DNA from: Streptomyces sp. CC228A | GTDB lineage: Bacteria > Actinomycetota > Actinomycetes > Streptomycetales > Streptomycetaceae | Assembly: GCF_021390935.1 (NCBI RefSeq) | Contig: NZ_JAJPUI010000003.1 | Coordinates: 124,001 to 188,000, forward strand | Direction of reading: 5' to 3' | DNA length: 64,000 nucleotides | In this document: piece by piece, positions 40,875-50,527 of the stretch | How positions within the stretch are numbered: position 1 is the stretch's first letter | Layout of the letters: every line of letters begins with the position of its first letter | Program-made: the position numbers and the translations under genes | Notes under the pieces: model-generated | Database searches by the model: none | Seen by the model: only the letters and a program-made list of their open reading frames with translations | Told to the model about the DNA's origin: nothing

Positions 40875-42772
40875 GTGGGTGCCGAACTGCGGCTCGGGCC
40901 GCTGCTGAGATACGTCGAGTGGCCGCACGGCACCCGGGCGACGGTCTGGGTGGAGACCGGCCGCCCCTGCACCGCCGAGGTGCGCTGCGCGGACGGGGCG
41001 GGCGGCCGGACCAGGACGTTCCAGATCGCCGGACACCACTACGCCCTCGTGCCGGTCACGGGTCTGACGCCCGGCACGAGCACCCCGTACGACGTCCTCC
41101 TGGACGGCCGCCGGGTGTGGCCGCCGGCCGGTTCTCCCTTCCCGCCGAGCACGATCACCACCCCCGGGCCCGGCACCGCGGGCCCGCGGCTGACGTTCGG
41201 CTCCTGCCGGTGGGCCGCGACGGGCGCCGAGGGCCGCACGCCCGCCGGACCCGACGCGCTCGGCGCGCTCGCCGCCCGGCTGGCCGCCGACCCCGGTGCC
41301 GAGCGGCCCGACGCGCTGCTCCTGCTGGGCGACCAGGTGTACGCGGACAAGCCGTCCAAGGCCACCCGGCGGTGGCTGGCCGCCCGGCGCGACCTGAGCG
41401 ACCCGCCCGGCGCCCAGGTGGGGGACTACGAGGAGTACAGCCGCCTCTACGACGAGTCGTGGGGCGACCCGGAGGTGCGCTGGCTGCTGTCCACCGTGCC
41501 GTCTCTGATGATGTTCGACGACCACGACCTGATCGACGACTGGAACACCAGTGCGGCCTGGCTCGACGGCATGCGGGCCGCGCCGTGGTGGCGCGAGCGG
41601 CTGCTGAGCGGACTGATGTCGTACTGGGTCCACCAGCACCTGGGGAACCTCACCCCCGCCGAGCTGGCCGCCGACCCTCTCTACGCGGCGGTGCGCGCGA
41701 CCCCTGACGGCACGGAGGCGCTGCGCGGGTTCGCCGCCGAGGCGGACGCGGATCCGGCGCGGGCCCGGTGGAGCTACCGGCGGGACTTCGGCCGGACGCG
41801 GCTGGTGATGGTCGACAGCCGGGCGGGCCGGGTGCTGGACGAGGAGAAGCGGGCGGTGCTCGGCGCGCAGGACGTGCGGTGGCTGGAGGAGCAGCTCCTG
41901 AGCGGCCGGGCGGACTGCGACCACCTGCTGGTCGGCAGTTCGCTGCCGTGGCTGCTGCCGCCGCTGGTGCACGACGCCGAGCGGTGGAGCGCCGCGCTGT
42001 GCGGGGGTGTGCGCGGGGCGCGCTGGGCCCGGCGCGGGGAGACGCTGCGGCAGGCGTCGGACCTGGAGCACTGGGCGGCGTTCCCGGCGTCGTTCGACTG
42101 GCTGACCGGCCTCCTGGCGGAGGCGGCGGCGGGCGGGGACGCCCCGGCGACGGTGGCCGTGCTGTCCGGTGACGTCCACCACGCGTACGTGGCGGAGCCG
42201 GAGCGGCTCCCGGGGGCGACCGCCGCGCAGGTGGTGCAGCTGACCTGCTCGCCCATGCACCAGCGCATCCCGTACGCGCTGAGGCTGGGATTCCGGTTCG
42301 GCTGGAGCCGCGCCGGCCGGACCCTCGGGCGGGCGCTGGCCCGGCACGGGCGCACGGGGCCGTCCTCGGTGGCCTGGCGGCGCACGGGCGGGCCGTGGTT
42401 CGGCAACCAGTTGATGACGCTGACCCTGCGAGGCCGGGAGGCGCGCCTGCGCCTCGAACAGGCGCGCGGCGGCGGCGTGCTGACCTCCGTGCACGAGCGC
42501 GCCCTGACCAGCGCCTCGGCCGCCGCGGGGCCGCCGGGCGGAGCGGACGACGAAGCGGCCGCGGCCTCCGCGACGGGAACGGCAGCGGACCTGGCCGCGC
42601 GCCCCCGGGAAGGGCGGCCGAGGACGCGCCCGCAGGACCCCCGGGGAGCCCGTACGAGGAGGCGCCCTCGGGCACGCCCAGGAGATCGGTCAGTGACGCG
42701 GCCGCGGGGCCCCGGGGGAGTGCGGGCCGGGGCGCGGCGGGCCGTCCGGCCGCCGACACGGCCGAATGTTGA
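40875..42772 (+). CDS. PhoD-like alkaline phosphatase D family protein, frame broken at 42602-42606
   Basis: Start GTG 40875 with GGAGGG 11 bases upstream. An N-terminal fibronectin-like domain (about 1-95) precedes a metallophosphoesterase domain: LTFGSCRWAA, LLLLGDQVYADKPS, MMFDDHDLIDDWNTS, VMVDSRAG and VLSGDVHHAYVAEPE, the metal ligands of PhoD-type enzymes (Fe/Ca). There is no Tat signal, so it is likely intracellular. In the given frame the chain runs into the DoxX gene; one C added to 42602-42606 gives a natural tail (PPGRAAEDAPAGPPGSPYEE...) ending at 42772. Confidence 0.85.
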
Positions 42773-42846
42773 ACTTGCAACTACCAGTGAGGCTTGCCTA
42801 ACGTGGGGGTGTCATCGGTGCCGTCCCCAGCCGAAGGAGCCCCCAC

Positions 42847-43299
42847 ATGTCCGCTGTCCGCACGCGCCTGACGCAGTTCCAGCCCTACGCGCTGGGCGTC
42901 TTCCGGATCGTCGTCGGCCTGCTGTTCCTGTCGCACGGGGCGCAGAAGCTCCTCGGCGCGCTCGGCGGCGTCGACGGCGCCGGCGCCTCGGTCCCGTCCG
43001 GCACCTGGCCGTTCTGGTACGCGGGGGTGATCGAACTGGTCGGCGGCGCGCTGGTGCTGCTGGGCCTCGGCACCCGCAGCGCGGCGTTCGTCGCCTCCGG
43101 CGCGATGGCGTACGCCTACTTCGACGTGCACCAGGCGCAGGGCCTGTTCCCCGTGCAGAACGGCGGTGAGGCCGCGGCCCTCTTCAGCTGGGCGATGCTG
43201 CTGCTGGTCTTCACCGGCCCGGGCGCGCTGGCCCTGGAGGCGCTCTTCGCCTCCCGTGCGCCGCAGGGCTCGCGCGGCGAGGCAGCAGCCGCCCTCTGA
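42847..43299 (+). CDS. DoxX-family membrane protein
   Basis: 150 residues from ATG 42847 with AAGGAG upstream. Four membrane helices; the family N-terminal block is FRIVVGLLFLSHGAQKLLG, followed by WPFWYAGVIELVGGALVLLGLGTR and MAYAYFDVHQAQGLFPVQNGGEAAALFSWAMLLLVF. Members associate with thiol-redox and superoxide-detoxifying membrane complexes in mycobacteria. The upstream region has an imperfect GTTG-N6-CAAC dyad (42768-42781) that could bind a MarR-type regulator. Confidence 0.9.
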   Translation: MSAVRTRLTQFQPYALGVFRIVVGLLFLSHGAQKLLGALGGVDGAGASVPSGTWPFWYAGVIELVGGALVLLGLGTRSAAFVASGAMAYAYFDVHQAQGLFPVQNGGEAAALFSWAMLLLVFTGPGALALEALFASRAPQGSRGEAAAAL

Positions 43300-43712
43300 C
43301 CCGCCGCCCGCACGGCCGCGCCCGCTCCCGGCCGCGTCCCGCTCCGCACCGCCCCCGACCCCGCCGGTCCGGCCACCGGCGGCCGGCACCGCAACCGGCC
43401 GGCCGGGGCCCGCCGCAGGGCCCCGCCCCACGGTCGCGCCGTACGCCCGCCCACGCAGCCCGCCGTACGCCCGCCCACGCAGCCCGCCGTGCGCCCGTCC
43501 ACGCAGCCCCGCCGTGCCATCCATCCACGCGGCCCCGCCACGCGGTCCGTCCGTGCAGCCCCGCCGCGCAATCCATTCACGCAGCCCCGCCGCGCGGTCC
43601 GTTCATACGGCCCCGGAGGCGACCTCGCGCCCTGCCTGCCTCATGGCGGCGTCACGAGGCGTACGCTGTTCGGCGTTCTCAGGGGTGCAGCCGGGGTGAG
43701 CGGGAGTCAAGA
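43300..43712. other. Repeat-rich intergenic region
   Basis: Degenerate GCCC(G/A)CCCACGCAGCCC(G)CC-type repeats of about 24 bp occupy about 43431-43611 (clearest at 43445 and 43469). No gene is supported. The last 60 bases probably carry the promoter of the DedA gene. Confidence 0.6.
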
Positions 43713-44335
43713 GTGCTGGAGAGCGTGGGGTGGCTGGCCGCGAGCCCCTGGGTGTACGCCGCCGTGGTCGTCTCCGTCCTGCTGGACGTGTTCCTGCCCG
43801 TACTGCCCAGTGGCGTCCTGGTCATCACGGCCGCGACCGCGGCGACCGCCGCGACCGCCGCGGCCACGCCCGGTGAGGTCTCCCTGCTGGTCCTCGCGCT
43901 GTGCGCCGCCTCCGCGTCGGTCGCGGGGGACCTGGTCGCCTACCGGCTGGCGTGGCGCGGCGGGGCCCGCCTGGACCGGGCCATCGCCCGGTCGCGGCGG
44001 CTGACGACGGCGCAGGAACGTCTCGGCACGGCGCTGGGGCGGGGCGGCGGCGCCCTGGTGGTCATCGCGCGGTTCGCCCCGGCAGGCCGCTCCGTGGTGT
44101 CGCTGGGCGCCGGCGCGGCGCGCCGCAGGGCCCGCGAGTTCGTGCCGTGGTCCGTCCTGGCAGGCGTCGCGTGGGCGTCGTACAGCGTGGGGCTCGGCTA
44201 CTTCGGCGGCCAGTGGCTCGGCGCCACGTGGATCAGCGCGGGCGTGTCGGTGGTGGCGCTGTTCCTGGCGGGCAGCGTGGCGGCGTACGTCCTGCGCCGC
44301 CCGCCCTCCGGCCCGGCGCCGTCCCCGCCTCGTAG
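43713..44335 (+). CDS. DedA-family membrane protein, frame broken at 44323-44326
   Basis: Start GTG 43713. DedA/SNARE-associated family features: VLLDVFLPVLPSGVLVITAAT, GDLVAYRLAWRGGARLDR, the VVIARFAPAGRSVVSLGAGAARRRAREF motif (Arg and Gly-rich, conserved F-x-R-x-x-P-x-x-R), and VPWSVLAGVAWASYSVGLGYFGGQW. These proteins support lipid carrier (undecaprenyl phosphate) recycling and proton-motive force. The visible frame runs on into the opposite-strand DUF2277 gene; adding one C to 44323-44326 gives a stop at 44333-44335 and a normal length of about 207 residues. Confidence 0.85.
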
Positions 44336-44574
44336 GGCGAGCCGCCCGGGCGGGCGTACGGGTGCGGACAGCGCCGCGGGCCCCGGGGCCGTACGGCCCC
44401 CGGACCAGGACTTTGACGCGGGGCCGCCGCGAGGCTGCGGGCCCCCGGGGGAGGTACCGCAGCGGGCGCCACCGGCGGATCCCGCAGGCAGGCGCTGCGG
44501 GCCCGCGTGCCTGCACAGCGGGCGCCACCGACGACCCCCACGGCCAGGCGCGCCCGGTGCGGGCCGCCGACGGC

Positions 44575-44820
44575 TCACGCAGTCCCGGTGCGGGTGTCCG
44601 ACCGCCGCGCGCCGCCGCGCACGTCGAGGCCGTCGAGGAGCCGGCGCGTGGCGTCCGCGACATCCGCGACGGCCTGCTCGAAAACCTCCCGGTTGTGGGC
44701 CGCGGGCGCGCGGAAACCGGAGACCTTGCGCACGTACTGGAGCGCTGCTGCGCGGATGTCCTCCTCGGTGGCCTTCTCGGGCAGGACCGGCGGGCGGAGG
44801 GTCTTGATGCTGCGGCACAT
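44575..44820 (-). CDS. DUF2277-family protein
   Basis: 81 residues from ATG 44820. The N-terminus MCRSIKTLRPP and the core EEDIRAAALQYVRKVSGFRAP are signatures of this short helical family, often encoded near DNA-binding or zinc-related genes; function unknown. It lacks membrane segments. It ends with a hydrophilic tail, and no hairpin is obvious behind it. Confidence 0.9.
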   Translation of the reverse strand: MCRSIKTLRPPVLPEKATEEDIRAAALQYVRKVSGFRAPAAHNREVFEQAVADVADATRRLLDGLDVRGGARRSDTRTGTA

Positions 44821-44842
44821 GCCTTCAGTGTGCCGCGTCCCC

Positions 44843-45211
44843 TCACGCCTCCCAGAGCGCGTCGCGCCGGTGCCGGGCGGGCGGTACGTCGACGTCGTCG
44901 GCGGCGCCCCGGTCCAGCGCCCCGGCGGGCCGGTTCACCGACGCCCGCAGCAGCCGGACCCGCGCCCGCAGCTCCTGGCGCGCCCGGCGCTCCTGCTGCG
45001 TGCTCCAGCGGGCGACGGACGGGTCCTGGAGGGTGCGCGCCCAGGTGCGGACGGTGACGCTGCGGCGCACGGGCCTCGGCAGCGGCCTGCGGCCGCCGCG
45101 CCCGGCTGCGGCGAGCACGGCGGCGCTGTACCGCAGGTCGCGGTGCAGGGTCGTGAGAGCGGTGTCGTACCGGCGGTGAGCGCGCGCACGGTGGTGTGCG
45201 GTGCGGGCCAT
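44843..45211 (-). CDS. Hypothetical Arg-rich protein
   Basis: 122 residues from ATG 45211, with AAGGAG 6-11 bases upstream. It is rich in Arg and helix-forming residues (TLHRDLRYSAAVLAAAG, QQERRARQELRARVRLLRASV). I do not recognise a family; similar short basic helical proteins occur in other streptomycetes. The DUF2277 gene follows after about 22 bases, so they may share a transcript. Confidence 0.65.
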   Translation of the reverse strand: MARTAHHRARAHRRYDTALTTLHRDLRYSAAVLAAAGRGGRRPLPRPVRRSVTVRTWARTLQDPSVARWSTQQERRARQELRARVRLLRASVNRPAGALDRGAADDVDVPPARHRRDALWEA

Positions 45212-45321
45212 GACGGGCTCCTTCGGCGGGTAACGGCCGGGTCGTCTCCCGGCGGGCTGCCGGCAGCCCCACGGCCCTTCGCCCCGCTCCCCCGTGCGCC
45301 GCGCATACCGGCGACCCTACG

Positions 45322-45948
45322 TCAGTGGAGCTTCTGCACCGCCTTGACCGTGGCCTTCTTGAACGCCGGCACCGGCGTGTGCTCCAGACCGCCCATCTGC
45401 CCCCACATGAGGAACGTGACCGTGCGCCCGTCCCGGCCGATGCCGATGAGGTGGGAGTCGACCGCGCCCTCGGGCATCTCGGTCTGGATGCCGTACACGT
45501 GGGCGCCCTCCTCGACCGCGAGCCTGCCGTGGTCCCGCCACGAGGCGGTGGCGCCGGGGGTGTCGCTCAGCCAGTCCCCGGCGCACGCGGCGACGGCCTT
45601 CTCCGCCGCCGCGGCGAGCCGGGCGGCGGCGGACGTGCTCGGCGACGTGACGGACAGCTGCAGCGCTCCCGTGTCGAGGTCCGAGCGGTACTGGCGGTGC
45701 CAGGTGGCGCCCTTCGCGGGCAGGACGCTCTCCAGGCAGAAGGGCGGGGCCTCGGTGGTGCCCTTGGTGACCCGGCCGGCGGTCCACTCGGTGCCGGACC
45801 CGTCCGGGATGTCGGCGGCGGCGAGGAAGCCGGGCGCCTTCGGCTGCGCCTTGGCGGGGGACGCGGTGGCGGCGGAGACCGGCGCCGCGAGGAGGACGGA
45901 GGCGGCTGCGGCGGCGAGGGCGGCGGTGCGGTACCTGCGGAATTCCAT
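45322..45948 (-). CDS. Secreted protein of unknown function
   Basis: 208 residues from ATG 45948. Signal peptide about residues 1-26 (MEFRRYRTAALAAAAASVLLAAPVSAATA; cleavage after SAA or ATA). The mature domain shows alternating strands (GTEWTAGRVTKGTTEAPPFCLE, LQLSVTSPSTSAAARLAAAAEKAVAACAG, VTFLMWGQMGG) with two Cys (PFCL and ACAG) that can pair. It resembles sensor-like lipoprotein domains found in actinobacteria, but no lipobox is present. It is transcribed away from the XRE-like gene. Confidence 0.8.
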   Translation of the reverse strand: MEFRRYRTAALAAAAASVLLAAPVSAATASPAKAQPKAPGFLAAADIPDGSGTEWTAGRVTKGTTEAPPFCLESVLPAKGATWHRQYRSDLDTGALQLSVTSPSTSAAARLAAAAEKAVAACAGDWLSDTPGATASWRDHGRLAVEEGAHVYGIQTEMPEGAVDSHLIGIGRDGRTVTFLMWGQMGGLEHTPVPAFKKATVKAVQKLH

Positions 45949-46117
45949 GAGAAGTGACCCCGTTCCGGTGTGGTCGTCCGGCTCGCTGTGAGCCGGTGCC
46001 ACCACCTTCGGCGGCCCCGGAGCGGCCCGGCAAGCGGCACCGCCCGGAACGGGACGCCGGGACGGTCCCGCGTACTCTGGCCTGGGCAAACGTCAACTGC
46101 CCGGGACGCGGAGCGGG

Positions 46118-47612
46118 ATGGGGGAACGCATGGGACAGGGTGCGGGGGGCGGCGCGGCAGGGCAGCCGGAGGAGGTGGAGCGCTTCGCGGAGCACCTGCG
46201 CGAGCTGAAGGACCGCACGGGCCGCAGCTACGGGGCGCTGGCGGAGCGGCTGCACATCGGCCGGTCGACGCTTCACCGGTACTGCCTGGGCGAGACGGTG
46301 CCGGTCGACTACGCGGTGGTGGACCGGCTGGCCCGCCTCGCGGGCGCGTCCCGCGAGGAACTGGTGGAGCTGCACCGCCGCTGGGTCCTCGCGGACGAGG
46401 CCCGCACCAGGGCGGCGGCCCGCCCGCCGGAGCCGGAGCAGCAGCCGCGCACCGCCCGCCCGCAGGAGGCCCCGGCGGCACCCCGGGCGCCGCCTCCTCC
46501 GGCGCCCCGCAGCACCGCGAGCGGCCCGGCGGCGAAGACGACGCGGCGCACCCGGCGCGAAGCGCCCCTCGACTCGGCACCGGCGACGACGCCGAGCACC
46601 CCGCGGGCAGCGCCCCCGGGCCCGGCACCGGCAGCGGCCCGCACCACCCCGCAGGGCAAGACCCCGGCCGCAGCAGCGGCGGGAAGCCGGACCGCCCCGC
46701 ACCCGACGGCAGCGACACCAGCCGCTCCCACGACGGCGACACCCGCCACTCGTCCTCCGACGCCCCTCCGCCCCCGAGCAGCGCATCCGCATCCGGCAGC
46801 CGCGGGCAGACGGGCCGCAGCGGGCGGGCGCGACGCCCCACCGGCTGCGCTGGGCGGTCGCCGCGGGCGCCGCGGCGGTGCTGGTGGCGGCAGCCGCGAT
46901 CGCGGCGGACGTGACGGGCGCCCGGACCGGCGCGGACCCCGACGCGGGGGCGCACAGTGCGGCCCCGGGCGCCACCGCTTCCCCGTCGGAGGCCGCGGAC
47001 CCGCCCACCTGGAGCGCCGACTCCCACGTCTGGAACCAGGGCTGCGACCACCGCTACCTCGTCGACCGCGACCCCTCCGCCGTACCGGCCCCGCCCGTGG
47101 AGCAGGACGCCCGCACGTGGGCGCAGGGGCTGGGCGCGGTGCACGCGGGTCAGACGGTCGTACGCGCCACGGTGAGCGCGCCGCGGTCCGGCTCCGCGGT
47201 GGTCGAACGGCTCTCCGTACGGGTGGTGGAGCGCCGGGCCGCCCTCGACTGGCCGGTGTACGCGATGAGCGACGGCTGCGGCGGGGCCCTGTCGCCGGCG
47301 CACTTCGCGGTGGACCTGGACGCGGCACGCCCGCTGGCCCGTCCGGTGGACGGGGCGGACACGGAACGCACCCTGCCCGCGCCCCGCCTGCCGTACCGGG
47401 TGACGAAGGACGACCCCTTGGTGGTGCGGGTGGAGGCGACGGCCGCCCGCTGCGACTGCGACTGGTACCTGGAGGCCGAGTGGAGCAGCGGCGGGCAGCG
47501 GGGGACGCTCCGCATCGACGACGGAGGACGCCCCTTCCGTACGAGCGGACACACCGCGCCGGGGCGGGAGCACTTCTTCGCGGCGGAGACGGGCGCCTGG
47601 GCGGCACGCTGA
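46118..47612 (+). CDS. XRE-type HTH protein with one membrane helix and extracytoplasmic domain, frame broken twice
   Basis: Start ATG 46118 (ATG 46130 possible). The N-terminal HTH reads FAEHLRELKDRTGRSYGALAERLHIGRSTLHRYCLGETVPVDYAVVDRLARLAGASREEL, the type often found in Streptomyces helix-turn-helix/membrane hybrids. A long disordered linker follows, then a membrane helix (LRWAVAAGAAAVLVAAAAIAADV) and an exported beta-rich domain (ADSHVWNQGCDHRYLVDRDPSAVPAPPVEQDARTWAQ ... CDCDWYLEAEWSSGGQRGTLRIDDGG). The linker changes frame twice (about 46481-46484 and 46826-46828); one base added at each gives a single chain. It could pass an outside signal to DNA directly. Confidence 0.78.
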
Positions 47613-47678
47613 TGCGCCGGTGAGGCACCGCCCCTAGACTGACACCACCCCGAACACCCCCAAAAGGGAGAAAACACC

Positions 47679-47753
47679 ATGTCGAAGCGAGGCAACAAGC
47701 GCCGCGCCCGCAAGGGCAAGAAGGCCAACCACGGCAAGCGCCCCAACGCCTGA
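47679..47753 (+). CDS. 50S ribosomal protein bL37
   Basis: Only 24 residues: a very basic peptide (MSKRGNKRRARKGKKANHGK followed by RPNA), with AAGGGAG 8 bases before the ATG. It matches the small actinobacterial ribosomal protein bL37 seen in mycobacterial ribosome structures, which ends in the same KANHGKRPN. It binds 23S rRNA. Too short for most gene finders. It sits alone, about 65 bases downstream of the XRE-like gene. Confidence 0.88.
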   Translation: MSKRGNKRRARKGKKANHGKRPNA

Positions 47754-48099
47754 CACCTCCCTCCCGACGCCGGGCCCGCGCCCGCGACGGCAGGCCCTGA
47801 CCGGGAACGGCTCGGGGCCTGCCGGACTGCCTCTGCGCGCCGACGCCGATGTCGGCAGCAGATGTCAGATCACAGGTTCGGCACCTGCTCGCCAGCCGCC
47901 TGCCGCGGCCGTCCGATGACTTCCGCGGCACGCCTGCCAGCTGCACGCTTCCGCTCGATGGAAGCCCGCAGCTCCCCAGGGCCGGCGCATGAGGAGCCGT
48001 CTCTCAGGAGCGCTGCAGTCGTCGGACTCCTCGTCCTCGGTCGGCGCAAGGCTCTGCAGCTCGCCGGTCACGATGCCCTGCCGAATGAGTCGAGCGGCC

Positions 48100-48310
48100 T
48101 CAGCTCGCCCCTGATCCGACTGATGCGCCACGCCCGCTGGGGCTTTGGAGTCGTACTCCCGCCCCTCGTGCACCACAACGTACGAGCGAGCCTCGCCGGA
48201 GCCGTACTTCGCCAGGAACGCAGCCTGCCCCAACTCGTCGCACTCCGCTCGCCGCACTCCGCGATGGCCTTGAGCACGGATCCCTGTGCGATCGCTCCTC
48301 TGCGCAGGGC
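48100..48310 (-). pseudogene. ScoMcrA-like N-terminal domain fragment
   Basis: Two adjacent minus-strand frames carry pieces of the N-terminal domain of ScoMcrA-type restriction endonucleases: AIAQGSVLKAIAEC in one and DELGQAAFLAKYGSGEARSYVVVHEGREYDSKA in the other. They are separated by a 14-bp imperfect direct duplication (GAGTGCGGCGAGCG next to GAGTGCGACGAG) that shifts the frame. Similarity ends soon after GVAH; the DNA-binding and HNH domains are missing. Unlike the other frame breaks in this window, this is a real gene remnant, in a lower-GC patch. Confidence 0.55.
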
Positions 48311-48483
48311 GGCAGCGTACGGCCCACCACTGACGGCCACCTGCCACCCGACGCAACCGATGCCGGACACCGTGCACCCCGTCATGCGCCGTATGCCCCC
48401 TTGCGCGGCTCGCACCCGGCCTGCACGGTTTCGTTGAATGCTGCTCGGCACTCAGGTGCCACAAGGGGGAAGGGCGGTAGGCC

Positions 48484-49098
48484 ATGGCAACCGTGACAGG
48501 GTGGGCCGAGAAGACCTTCGGCGACGCCGCAGGACCCTTGGCCGATCTGATCCCCACCAGCCTGGTTCGAGCCCACGCCCGAGCCCGCAACGGCCACGAG
48601 GGAGTACAGACCCAGACCCTGGAGGCATATGGACACGGCCTGTACGCCGCGCAGTATGAGGAACTGGAAGTGGGCCTCGCCTCCCTCCCTGCCGCCACGC
48701 CTGTGCGCTTGCAGGGACGAACGCTCATGGTCCTCGGCGACCATGTGATCTATCCGCTCCGCTATGCGAAGAAGGACGTCCCCGTCACGGCCGCACGCCT
48801 GCGACGCGCCACAGGCTTCCGAGCCGACCTGATACGCCGACACGGCCCCGAGCCCATGCAGCAAGCCTTCGACCTGGGCCTCGACGAGCTGGACGAGCAA
48901 GAGCCCCATCCCGACCTCGCGCTGCTGTCAGAGGACGTCAAGCTCGTGCTCGTCGCCTACGCCTGTTCCATGACGCAGGGCGTCATGCGCATCGAGTGGG
49001 GCTCCGCCGAACTGCGCCGCGAGGACCGCTACCTCGTCTGGCACCACCACGAGCCTCTTCACGTACCGTCTGGTCGAGAAGGCTTCCCTCCTATCTGA
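48484..49098 (+). CDS. Hypothetical protein in lower-GC patch
   Basis: 204 residues from ATG 48484, with GGGGGAAGGG 12-20 bases upstream. I do not recognise the family. Parts such as VRLQGRTLMVLGDHVIYPLRYAKKDVPVTAARLRRATGFRADLIRRHGPEP and LALLSEDVKLVLVAYACSMTQGVMRIEWGSAEL look like a compact alpha/beta protein without signal or membrane segments. GC at third positions is below that of the neighbours, which fits an accessory origin. It follows the McrA-like fragment on the opposite strand, about 175 bases away. Confidence 0.7.
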   Translation: MATVTGWAEKTFGDAAGPLADLIPTSLVRAHARARNGHEGVQTQTLEAYGHGLYAAQYEELEVGLASLPAATPVRLQGRTLMVLGDHVIYPLRYAKKDVPVTAARLRRATGFRADLIRRHGPEPMQQAFDLGLDELDEQEPHPDLALLSEDVKLVLVAYACSMTQGVMRIEWGSAELRREDRYLVWHHHEPLHVPSGREGFPPI

Positions 49099-49283
49099 CC
49101 ATCACCACGCATCGGCCGGAACTGCACCTGGACGGCCCCCAGGGCCCCGCCGCAAGCAAACGCCCCCCGCCCGGACAGGCGTAGCGCCGCCCCGCCGGCA
49201 GCGCCCGCCAGGCAGCCACACGGCAAAAGGCAGGCCCAGACCGCGGGAGTCGCCGCCGTTGATACCAGAACCGATGACATATA

Positions 49284-49305
49284 CCCCAGCCGTGATCGGC
49301 TGGGG
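49284..49305. terminator. Hairpin 14 bases before the duplicated tRNA end
   Basis: CCCCAGCCG (49284-49292) pairs with CGGCTGGGG (49297-49305) over a 4-base loop, followed on the plus strand by GTCTTT. It resembles a tRNA-type terminator and stands in the same relation to the duplicated tRNA end as the hairpin at 50931 does to the intact tRNA gene. Confidence 0.65.
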
Positions 49306-49318
49306 GTCTTTCGCGCTG

Positions 49319-49348
49319 GTGGGCGCGGACGGTTTCGAACCGCCGACA
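49319..49348 (-). repeat. att-like repeat, left copy (tRNA-Val 3' end duplicate)
   Basis: GTGGGCGCGGACGGTTTCGA and ten further bases are identical to 50991-51020; after one mismatch the next five bases (CTGCT) also match. The rest of the tRNA is absent. Confidence 0.8.
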
Positions 49349-49607
49349 CCTGCTGTGCAACAACCCGCACAGATAGAGCGGTTGGGTATGCCGGTCAGGT
49401 CAGGGTGAAGGTGGGGCCGCTGTTACCGACCGTGATTTTCTCTACAGGTACGGTGACTGCTCCGGATTGGTGGGGTCGGTAGAAGTACCTAGTGCGCTAC
49501 GGGATTTCGGCGTGGGGCGTCGGGCCTGAACGGGCGTGTCAGTGGGGGTGTTTAGCATGCCGATGCGGCTTTGAAGAGGTCAGCTCGGCAGCTTGTCGTC
49601 TGAGTAG

Positions 49608-50360
49608 ATGCCCTTCGACAGAACTCTGCGCCCATCACACGAGGAAAGTGTCCTGGCCATGATTGCCAACGCGCGTAGCTACAAGAAGAATCAGGTCTCC
49701 CATGCCGAGGTCATCACGGCAATCGGCCGCTTCCACGACGACTGGAAGACCAAGCGTGTGACGGCGGCGCTCCGTGACATCGAGGACTACACCAGCGATA
49801 TTTGGCTCGTCGATCACGACCTGCACATACCCGGCGACCTCGAGCTGACACAAGAGCGCGCCTACCTCCTGGTCGTGCTCGGTGATCTGGTCGTCGACGG
49901 CACCTATGGCGACAGCGACCATCCCGAGTCCTTCTTGCTGGTGACCGGCAGCATGCGGGCACGCGACGTCGTGACCGCCGGCTGGCTCGAGGTCCATGGC
50001 GACCTGAGCACCGATCGGCTCATCGGCGACTACAACGCCTGCGGCGCCTACATCGGCGGCAATGTTCATGCCCGGCTCTTCTACGGCGAACACCATCACT
50101 TCACGATCGGTGGCACGCTCAGCGCCCAGGCGGTGATCGATGAGCCGCGACTCGATATTGCGACCCCACCGGCGGTGATCGGCATGTACGACCTCCGCAT
50201 GCTGGACCATTTCGACCGCGACCTCCTGCACGTCTACGAGGATGTGGACGACAACGGCAACGTGATCACCTGCGTGGACGGTTTCCACGACTTCCACGAA
50301 CTGAAGCGGCGCGTCTACGCAGGCCTACCGTTTCACACTGCGGAAACACGCGACAACTGA
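49608..50360 (+). CDS. Beta-solenoid-like protein of unknown function in tRNA-Val island
   Basis: 250 residues from ATG 49608 (no good ribosome site). Residues about 75-190 form a ladder of short hydrophobic strands ending in Gly-Asp/Asn turns: IPGDLELTQERAYLLVVLGDLVVDGTYGD, FLLVTGSMRARDVVTAGWLEVHGDLSTDRLIGDYNACGAYIGGNVHARLFYGEHHHFTIGG. This resembles bactofilin or polymer-forming beta-helices. The C-terminus is helical with aromatic and His residues (MLDHFDRDLLHVYED). Lower GC than its neighbours and placement between att-like repeats suggest transfer. Immunity proteins of polymorphic toxin systems can look like this, but no toxin is present. Confidence 0.75.
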   Translation: MPFDRTLRPSHEESVLAMIANARSYKKNQVSHAEVITAIGRFHDDWKTKRVTAALRDIEDYTSDIWLVDHDLHIPGDLELTQERAYLLVVLGDLVVDGTYGDSDHPESFLLVTGSMRARDVVTAGWLEVHGDLSTDRLIGDYNACGAYIGGNVHARLFYGEHHHFTIGGTLSAQAVIDEPRLDIATPPAVIGMYDLRMLDHFDRDLLHVYEDVDDNGNVITCVDGFHDFHELKRRVYAGLPFHTAETRDN

Positions 50361-50527
50361 ACCTTCACTGCCGAACCGGATGGGGCCGGGCTTGTTCGCT
50401 ACCAGAAGTCCCGGTCGCGTCCATCTTCGTCCATAGCGCTGGCCCCCGCTGACCGCGTCCCGCACGGCACGCCCCTGGGGGCTGCCCACGTGGCCGTCAC
50501 CACCGGGGGCGTGCCAGCGTCGACAGT

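Noticed and set aside
42781..42800. DtxR/IdeR-type iron box before DoxX
   Set aside because: GAGGCTTGCCTAAC matches only part of the consensus; too weak to report.
40875..43169. A 764-residue PhoD-DoxX fusion
   Set aside because: Beyond about 42600 the frame is a shadow of the DoxX gene. Adding one C at 42602-42606 gives a natural end at 42772.
43713..44807. DedA with a 150-residue C-terminal extension
   Set aside because: The extension is antisense to DUF2277 and Arg/Gly/Pro-rich. A stop appears at 44333 after adding one base.
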